DNA from: Plectosphaerella cucumerina
Taxonomy: Eukaryota; Ascomycota; Sordariomycetes; Glomerellales; Plectosphaerellaceae
Length of the DNA: 64,000 nt
Direction of reading: 5' to 3'
NCBI GenBank assembly: GCA_020746995.1
Contig: JAGPXD010000001.1
Span: forward strand, 1,798,001 to 1,862,000
Shown here: positions 57,301 to 64,000 of the stretch, in pieces
Layout: each line of letters opens with the position of its first letter
Position numbering within the stretch: position 1 is the first letter of the stretch
Program-made: the position numbers and the translations under genes
The notes under the pieces: generated by a model
The model's input: the letters and a program-made list of their open reading frames with translations, nothing else
Told to the model about the DNA's origin: nothing
Database searches by the model: none

Positions 57301-57488
57301 TGTGGTGTTGGAGGAGAACCCCGGTGGAGCGCTGAACATGTGGATCAAAGGTCCTACGATGTGTTTCCCACAGGTTGAAAAAAAGTCAAAAACGGGGAGT
57401 TGACAGAAGTACTCCGATTCATGGTCTGAAAAGAACACCCCAACGTGATCCCTCCAACATAGATCGTCCCGGTCAAAAGGACAAAAAG
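51391..57488. other. Gene-poor region upstream of the Rga1-type gene
   Basis: About 6 kb without a supported protein gene. The first ~1.4 kb (51391-52800) is CT/GA-rich and probably the long leader and promoter of the Rga1-type gene; the 355-residue minus-strand frame there is Ser/Pro/Arg-rich and lacks any domain. The rest (52.8-57.5 kb) has scattered short frames without similarity to each other or to known families. No transposon termini were recognised. Confidence 0.5.
57483..57487 (-). terminator. Pol III T-run terminator of 5S copy 2
   Basis: Five T residues (minus strand) lie one base after the 5S 3' end. Confidence 0.85.
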
Positions 57489-57607
57489 ACATACAACACC
57501 GGGGATTCGCTGGTCGTCACCGACCCAACTACTGATCCGGCGCTCACCAGTTTAACTAGGGGAGAGCGGACGGGATCCCGTGTTCTCTGGTGGCTATGGT
57601 CGTATGT
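57489..57607 (-). rRNA. 5S ribosomal RNA gene (dispersed copy 2)
   Basis: The reverse complement is identical over all 119 nt to the copy at 249-367, with the same ends (ACATACG ... TGTATGT), the same internal control blocks and a T-run downstream. Identity extends 9 bp upstream (CTTCCAAGC) and then breaks off; downstream only the T-run and a few following bases are similar. The two copies are in opposite orientation about 57 kb apart, which fits scattered single 5S genes rather than an array. Confidence 0.95.
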
Positions 57608-59055
57608 GCTTGGAAGAAGGCGCTGCTGTCTTCAACAGGTTAGGAAACCAAGTCCGTGAGCAAGGCAGCTTGCGCGTGCCTCCTATGTGTGAAGAGTGAA
57701 GTGAAGACGGGGTCCTGATCAGATATTACGGGTTGAGATACTAATCGAGCATCAGGGGCTCCAGGAAAAAAGATGGATAAACAGCGAGTTGGTCAAACAG
57801 CAGTCTGACACGGGTTCCTCACTCAGGCCCTTTCGGCAAAGTGGCAGGAACTGGATTGGCCATAGCCGATAAGATCTCCTTCGATCAGGATCTGGTTTAC
57901 AGACACCTTAAGAGTCTTCCTCAATCTTGCATTTCTTAGAATCCTGGTGGTGTTGTCTTTTAAGTTTTCACAGTGAGGGCGTCAGAGTCGTCTCAAGGTG
58001 GAAGCATGGCCCCTCCTCTGCAGAACTCACAATGGCTGTGGTTGTACCCTTGGTTAAAATCGGTGGCCACGTCATTCACTGTACGTGACAATCCTTATTA
58101 ACATGACTTCGAGGTTGATCTGCACGATGGCCCTCGAGCTGACATCTTTGAGGTTGCGAGGGCTGCAAGGAGCCATGCCGAATGGACGTGCCGGTAAGTG
58201 CTGACGAGCGCACTGAGGTCTTGTAGTATCCCACAGCAAGTCCCAAGAGCAATTCCGGAGACTTGTCAACTAGGGACGGGACGGGGACTGGTGTCGTCTG
58301 AAGGAAGACAATGGGCATGGGACGTAGGGGTCGGTCGTGATGAACCCCCTTGCCTGACTCTGTTTGCACTCCGTCGAGGCAACTAACACTGCTGCATAGA
58401 AATACAACTCTGGCCTCATGGAGCGTAAGCGTCGAGTAATCCATAGACTCTCATTAGATTAAGTTCATTATGCTGTAAATCTACAGCTTCTACTGGTGCG
58501 TAAATCGTAAAGCGACACACGATGAGTCGGCCTAGAATGAACTGAGCCGTGGCGCTCGACGCTGAGAGCTTCCTGAAGAAGTGATTCAAGAGTCGGATCA
58601 GCTCCCATTGATCTCAATGACCGATGTCGTAAGCTGCACGTCTGAGCCTGTCACTCTGTATGATGGGCGGCCTCCACCTCACGACTAACACGGGCTGTTG
58701 CTGCTTGCTGGTCCCCAAGTGATGGCTTGCCAAGCTCGTCTGGATCCCCATAGCTGGCCTATGTCTTCAGTAGGCGGCGTGCTCGTCTCCCATCTCAGAC
58801 CTCTCGGCACGATGAATGACGATCTGGAATACTGGCCGACCTTCTCAGCCGTTGCTGCCATGACTCTTCTGGGCATGTCAAGGCAGAGAGAGCATTACGC
58901 AACATCGACCGTAAGAGGCGCAGGCGGCGAACGCTTGCGAGACTTTAAGGCCTCACGTGCGAGGCCTTGCCAGGGCAGCAGCCGGGCAGACAGCCCTCGA
59001 AGTCCACGTTTGCCCTTGGACGCGAATACTTTAGTAACCCCGTCTTCCGAGAGAC
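57608..59055. other. Intergenic region between 5S copy 2 and the PAQR gene
   Basis: No supported gene. It contains the upstream region of the 5S gene and the 3' flank of the PAQR gene. Base composition is balanced, and no repeat or transposon relic was recognised. Confidence 0.5.
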
Positions 59056-60171
59056 TCAGGCCGGACAGCGCGGATGCTCGTAGGTGTACTGATATGCCGA
59101 AAGGATGCCGTAAAAGTGCGAGGCCGCACCCAGGACGACACAAATGTGGAAGATCTGGTGCGAGGCTCCAAAGATGTCGAAGCGGAAAGGATACCACTTC
59201 TCAGGGAAATGGAGGCCGTAGATTAGGGCACCTGTTAGGATAAAGATGCCCTCAAGGTAGTAGTACCGCACGCCCATGTGCTTCTCTAGCTGGTCATGCG
59301 GGAAGAGGGCCATGGCATGGAAGACGGGAGCGAAGCCCGACAGGCCGGTGGCGACAAAGGTGTACAGGCGGAGGAGGCGGTACTCCTGGCTCTGCAGGCC
59401 AGGATGAAGCATGACAATGGTAGTCGCGAAGCTGAGGCAGCCGATCTGGGCGGTGTCAGCCTGTGGACGACATGCACGTCTGGGAGAGGAGGAACCTACC
59501 ATGCCCCAGTGCAGAGCACGCGGGCCCGGCTCGCAGTAGAAACCCATGTAGATGCCGCTGATGAAGGAACCCAAGATCTGGACAATAATGGCAAGGTAGT
59601 CGAGGCGTAGCCAGAGGTCGTGGTACTTTTTCGAGTGGCAGAGCAGGGCATGGTAGGCTGCCGAGACGCCGAAGCAAGTGACGGAGCCAGTCAGAAAGAT
59701 GTGGAAAACGAGCTGATCAGCGAGCAGGGCGCCGGGGAAGTGAGTGCGGAAGTAGGCCAGGATGGCGGCGTTGCCGACGAGGGCCAGGGCGCCGGGAATG
59801 AGGTGCGAGTAGATGTTGATCGTCTCGTTGTGCAGGGAGCCGAGGCTGGCGAGGCAGAAGCGCACCGAGGGGGTGAGGGGCCGGTAGCCGGTGAGGATGT
59901 GCTGGTTGGCGGCGTACCAGGCCGGCACTTCTGCGATGGTACGAAGGCCGGAGCTGGAGGGGCCTGCTGCCTTTTCCTTCTCCGTGTATGGCGGCGGCGG
60001 CGATCGGGGTTGATTTTGCTGTTGCTGTTGCTGTTGCTGTTGATGATGTTGCAGCTGTAGTTGCAGCTTGAGGTCGTTCGCGGTTGCGTAAGCGATTCGC
60101 GGCGACTCGGCCGAGGGCGTCGGCGAAGAGCGGCGAGATAGCAGCGATGCTATCTCGACGGGGGCCTCCAT
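59056..60171 (-). CDS. PAQR / Izh-type seven-transmembrane receptor (hemolysin-III fold)
   Basis: Two exons in transcript order (60171-59500, 59445-59056) encode 353 residues. After a disordered N-terminus with polyQ and a PPPPY motif comes the family start (VPAWYAANQHILTGYRP, SLHNETINIYSHLIPGALAL). Seven hydrophobic segments follow, with the conserved zinc-site residues SAAYHALLCHS near TM2-3 and SHQIFHICVVLGAASHF in TM7. Yeast Izh proteins and animal adiponectin receptors act as ceramidase-like enzymes in lipid and zinc homeostasis, and this is the likely role here. ATG 60171 was chosen over 60240 because conserved sequence follows it and the extra 23 residues look like leader. The 54-nt intron acceptor at 59446 was preferred to one giving a 39-nt intron, because only it keeps the family spacing from WGM to LHP. 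Confidence 0.9.
   Translation of the reverse strand: MEAPVEIASLLSRRSSPTPSAESPRIAYATANDLKLQLQLQHHQQQQQQQQQNQPRSPPPPYTEKEKAAGPSSSGLRTIAEVPAWYAANQHILTGYRPLTPSVRFCLASLGSLHNETINIYSHLIPGALALVGNAAILAYFRTHFPGALLADQLVFHIFLTGSVTCFGVSAAYHALLCHSKKYHDLWLRLDYLAIIVQILGSFISGIYMGFYCEPGPRALHWGMVGSSSPRRACRPQADTAQIGCLSFATTIVMLHPGLQSQEYRLLRLYTFVATGLSGFAPVFHAMALFPHDQLEKHMGVRYYYLEGIFILTGALIYGLHFPEKWYPFRFDIFGASHQIFHICVVLGAASHFYGILSAYQYTYEHPRCPA
60016..60042. repeat. CAG/CAA microsatellite encoding polyglutamine
   Basis: A TTGCTG tandem tract on the + strand encodes a run of about nine Gln in the cytosolic N-terminus of the PAQR protein. Confidence 0.85.
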
Positions 60172-61756
60172 CGTCAGGACTTTACGATCCTCCCGCGAAT
60201 AACTAAAGGACCAAGAGAAGCAACCGCTCACGAAGCGCAAGGACTGGACAACTGACTGACTGACGACTTCTCAGCAGGGCCCGACAGGGCGGACAGAGTG
60301 GAAGCGATTCCCTCTTTGTACTTTCCGATCCGTCTCCCCCTCCACAACAGAATGTCGCCGGCGCAAGCCTCACGCGCCCTGCCCATTCCCGGGCAGGAAA
60401 AGGCATGGTCCGGGGGTGTGGTGACCACCCAGTGGAGGGGCAGAGGGTGTTATTGGAGGGAGGGGTGTGGCTGGCCTCCCCCCTGGGGCCTGGTGTCCGT
60501 CCGTGTTATTTTTTTTTTCCACCGACCAAAGAGAGGTCATCGACGATCGAGCGGCCATCGCAAGAACCCGGCACTCTCGGCACTGCACCACCCAAGTAGG
60601 GGAAAGCCAGGGTGGTCGTCAAATGGCGGGCAGCTCGTCGAATCACGACGCAAGACGGGATATGTTCGCGGGGCCGAGCTACCCAAACGGAGAAGCCATT
60701 CGTGACCATATGCCCAGGGGGGCCCCTGTGAAGGTGGCTTTTTGGGGGGAATGGCTTGGAGGGCATGGTGACCATCCGCTGCATCTAGTTGGCAATACGG
60801 GCAGGACAAGGCAGGACAAGACTCGCTCTCGCTCCAACATGGTCCGATACTTGCTGCCCGGCTGCAGAAGCAGTCACAAAACATTGACCCCCCCTAAAAT
60901 CTGCATGCAAAGCCCGCCAACTCCGGTCACGGTCGTCGGCTAGCCATATTATTTCTCAGCAGCCCACTTCGAGCATGACACACCGGCGAACAAAGACAGT
61001 ATAGACCCCGGAACAGGGCGCATTAACCACTCTTACTCACTACCTCGCAGGGCCAGCAGCGAGCACCCACTGAGCATCCCCCCACCGATGGCGCCTCAAC
61101 GGCCCAGGGCAGGCCCCGCGACGGCGCACGGTGACGTAGTCGGAGGAACATTAACTCAGTTAGCTACTCCTACAGTACTTAGGTAGCCACGGCCTTGCGG
61201 AGCCCCAAGCGAGACCGAGCCGGGGGGGGGGAATAATGACTCGGGGATATTGCGGACTGCGGGCGGGCGGGCGGACGGCGCACCGAGGCCGAGCCCAACA
61301 ACGTCCAAGAACGACAAGGCAAGAACCTCCGCGGGAAACCCGGCCGGCACATCCGTCCTCCATCCGAGCCCCAAACTCCCCAGAGACGCAAGCAAGACCA
61401 AAGACGATTTGTCGAAGAGGTAATATTACAAGCGTCTACACAATGACCCCGTCAGCCAGCTGCGGCTGCGGTCTGAAGATACTCCCCTGACCATGGTCAA
61501 AGCCAGTCAAGGTAAAGGAAGATGAGCAGACATGCCTGCCTGTCTCCCAACAGAGAAGGAGAATAGTAGTAGAGCGACACCGCTGCCAGACATGGTGTAA
61601 GCGCCTGTTTTTGGTCCCTTCCCGCAGGCTTTCTCAGGACGCCTCCAACGCCAGAGCGACAAGAGCAAACAAGACAAATGAACACAGAGAAAAGAGAGAG
61701 ACATCTCAAGAGGGCCCAGACATCAGCCTCTCGCGCCGTGCCGTTCCCGCCTCACC
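60172..61756. other. Intergenic region between PAQR and Stu1 genes
   Basis: Contains the PAQR promoter/leader and the 3' flank of the Stu1 gene. A short T-homopolymer is near 60510 and a G-run near 61220. No gene was recognised. Confidence 0.5.
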
Positions 61757-64000
61757 TCACACCACCCCAGCCGACGCCGTCTCCCGCTGCTGCTTGGCGA
61801 TGTAGTACGTGATGAGGTTCTTGGGATCGTCCTTGGCGTCCTTGACCGCGTCCCAGAACCGCCCGTCGCCGATCCGCCCGTGCAACGCGACACACAGATG
61901 CACCGCGCCCATCCGAACCCCCGACTCGGCAGACTCGAGGCACCGAGCCGCCAGCCCGGCCACCGCACCAACCTCCGACTCGGACGGCACGTATGCCTCG
62001 CGCTTCTCCAGCAGCTCCCGCAGGATGTGCAGGCCCATGCTCAGCGACCTCGCTCCCTCGCTCGTCGCCTCCTGGCATCCCTTTAGCAGCTTCGTCATGC
62101 TCACAGCAATCTCTGCCGCGTCTCCCAGGGTCACCAGCTCCTCCGCCAGAAGCTCCAGCCCGCTGACAATGTGCGTTCGCGAGTCGTATCCGCTGCGCGT
62201 CGCGATCAGCGACTCGAGTCCCCGAGACACATGCGGCTGGAAGCTGTCCCGCTGCTTCTTGAGCAGCAGCTTGATCGTCGCCAAGATCTGCGCCTTGATG
62301 TCCTGTCCCTTGTCCGCCGTTGTGTTCACCAGCGGCGCCTCCAAGAACTCGAAGAGACCCACCAGCAGTGCGTCGAATTTGTCGTCCGTGAATACGGCCC
62401 GGTTCTCCCGGATCAGCGTCTGCAGCTTCCGGAATCCGTGAACGTCCAGCGACCGCGCCTTGACCCGAGTGATGCCGCTCTCCAGGAGCCTGGCATTTTG
62501 TCCTGACTTGTCTGGCGTCTCGCTCAGACCGCCTGCCTCCGCCGCGCCGTTGACCGGCACAATCTCGTTGACTGGACGGTCCTCCAGCACAGGGAGCACA
62601 ATCGTGGGCTTGGGAGTCGCCGACTGATCCTCGTCCGTGAAGGGGTCCTCAAATACCTTGAGCGACTTGCTGGGCGTCGAAACCTCCTTGGACGGACTCA
62701 GCCTGGCCGGGCTGGGACTCGGCGCCGGGCTCGGCTTTGCGGGGCTGAGGCGCACGGGGCTCTGGTGTGCCGGGCTTGCGCGCACCGGCGTCTGATGCAC
62801 CGAGCTCGGCTCCGGCTGCGCAAGCTTGGGCGGACTTGACGGGGGCAGCTGGACGGCCTCTAGTTCCGGGGATGCCGGTGCCGGTGCCGGCTGCTCTTCT
62901 TCATCTACAGGGGCCTCTGCCTCTGCCACTATCTGGTCCTTCGCCTCGGGCTCTACTTCCGGACTGGTCGGGGCCACGATGACCGGTGTCTGGCGGGCCC
63001 TAACCGGCGTAGCATGAGGAGACGCGATGGGCGTCGCCGGGGGTTTGCCGATGGGGGTCTTGGCCGCCGTCGGCGAAGGGATGCTAGACTCGCTGGCGTG
63101 GGAGACATGACCCGGTCTCGGCCTCGGTGCCGCCGTCCGCCGAGGGGATGCCTCGAGAGTCGGCTTGTTCGCTGTGAGCTTGTTCTTGAGCGTCTCGGGG
63201 CTGGGCGCTTCCGCCCCGGGCTGTGACCGGACCGAGTAGGGGCCAGCCGTCGCCGGCCTAGGAGCAATGTCTGGCCGCCTCTTCGCCGGACGCATCGGCC
63301 GCACCGACATGCCACCCGACACCGCCGTCGACTCAGGGCGCGTCCGTGAGGTACCCGCCGCCGCAGTGGACGTTGTCGCGGTCGAAGCGCTGGATGTGCC
63401 CGATACGCTTCTCGCCGGCGAGATGTGCGCCATGGCGGAGCCCGGCCGCGCCGGCAGGTTCTTCGTCGCCATGGCTCGCTTCTGCGCGAGCATGGCCTCC
63501 CTCAGGCTGGGCTTGGACGAGGTCATGGTGCTCCTAGACAGCCCCAAGCCCGGTCGGGCGACGGGGGCGGCCTCGACCTTCTTGGCAGCGTTGGGGTTGT
63601 TCTGGTCCTTTTGCAGCAGCTTCTGTGCCGTGCCATCGAGGTTTTCCATGATGCTGTCGACCTTTGTCAGCAACAGTCGTTATCCACAGCAAAAACGCAA
63701 GACTTACAGCTCAGCCCTCGCAGGCCAGTAGGTAGCAAATAGCCAATAAGTGCCGCGCATCTTCTCCCTGACGCCCGGGTTCGCATCGTTAAGGCCCTTC
63801 TTGATGCTCTTCTCAATGAGCTCCAGACCACCGCCGTGCTCAATGTGGCTCTTGTGGTGGCCCTCCTTCTTCAGCAGGATCTGCAGCCAGCCTGACGCAT
63901 ACGTCCTGGGCTGCACGTTCTTGTCCTGGCAGGCACCCCAGACATGCTGGAGCAGGCGGGTGTTGTAAGTGACCTTGGACAGGATGGTCTCCACGGTAGT
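61757..64000 (-). CDS. stu1: Stu1 / CLASP microtubule-stabilising protein (5' end outside window)
   Basis: Two exons are visible: the upstream one runs from beyond 64000 to 63708 and the last one covers 63653-61757. The first part is the end of a CLASP N-terminal TOG-like domain (TRLLQHVWGACQDKNVQP, YASGWLQILLKKEGHH, EHGGGLELIEKSIKKGL, NPGVREKMRGTYWLFA). A long Ser/Pro/Arg-rich microtubule-binding linker with repeated SPxxxSP-like units follows, then a C-terminal helical domain (KLQTLIRENRAVFTDDKFDA ... ISLIATRSGYDSRTHIVSG-like helices) ending KNLITYYIAKQQRETAS. Stu1/CLASP proteins bind microtubules and are needed for spindle assembly and kinetochore attachment. The chosen 54-nt intron acceptor (GTCGACAG) is the only nearby one that keeps the frame. 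The N-terminus lies outside the window. Confidence 0.88.

Noticed and set aside
1..64000. CRISPR arrays, phage, bacterial defence systems or biosynthetic clusters
   Set aside because: The window is fungal nuclear DNA with housekeeping genes; no spaced direct-repeat array and no polyketide, peptide or terpene synthase motifs were seen.

Overview
The window reads as nuclear DNA of a filamentous ascomycete (Pezizomycotina, most likely a sordariomycete). Genes are GC-rich and spread over both strands. Introns are short (48-197 nt, GT-AG, with CTAAC/CTGAC-like branch sites), there are no operons, and the protein families are typical of this group. Two dispersed 5S rRNA genes and a tRNA-Arg with an intron fit the same origin. 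No transposase, reverse transcriptase, phage gene, CRISPR array or secondary-metabolite core enzyme was seen. It is a housekeeping chromosome arm rather than an accessory island.

Left part (1-16 kb): a 5S rRNA gene near the left edge; a RING-between-RING (RBR) E3 ubiquitin ligase (+); a ROG1-like DUF676 lipase (+); eIF3g (-, convergent with the lipase); and a PH-domain protein (-). A gene-poor stretch of about 7 kb follows (15.9-23.1 kb), whose only recognisable gene is tRNA-Arg(ACG).

Middle part (23-47 kb), dense: a coiled-coil hypothetical (+), an L-2-hydroxyglutarate dehydrogenase-like flavoprotein (+), a DUF2415 WD-like protein (-), mitochondrial Hsp70 (+), a small single-span membrane protein (-), SRP68 (-), a mitochondrial pentatricopeptide (PPR) protein (+), a secreted cutinase-family esterase (-), a Fyv7-type rRNA-processing protein (-) and an Atos/DUF4210 protein (+). 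Several are divergent pairs: DUF2415/Hsp70, SRP68/PPR and Fyv7/Atos.

Right part (47-64 kb): a LIM-RhoGAP of the Rga1 type (-), then about 7.7 kb without a protein gene that holds a second 5S rRNA gene (-) identical to the first, then a PAQR/Izh seven-span receptor (-) and the 3' part of the CLASP-type microtubule protein Stu1 (-), cut by the window end.

The genes serve core functions: translation (eIF3g, 5S, tRNA), ribosome assembly (Fyv7), protein targeting and mitochondrial import (SRP68, Hsp70), mitochondrial expression and metabolism (PPR protein, L2HGDH), and polarity and cytoskeleton (Rga1, Stu1). Exon structures were worked out by hand from reading frame, splice consensus and family alignment from memory, with no transcript data. 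The most checkable observations are the identical inverted 5S pair, the tRNA intron, and several splice sites where the choice or retention of an intron changes the protein. I found no convincing previously undescribed system.
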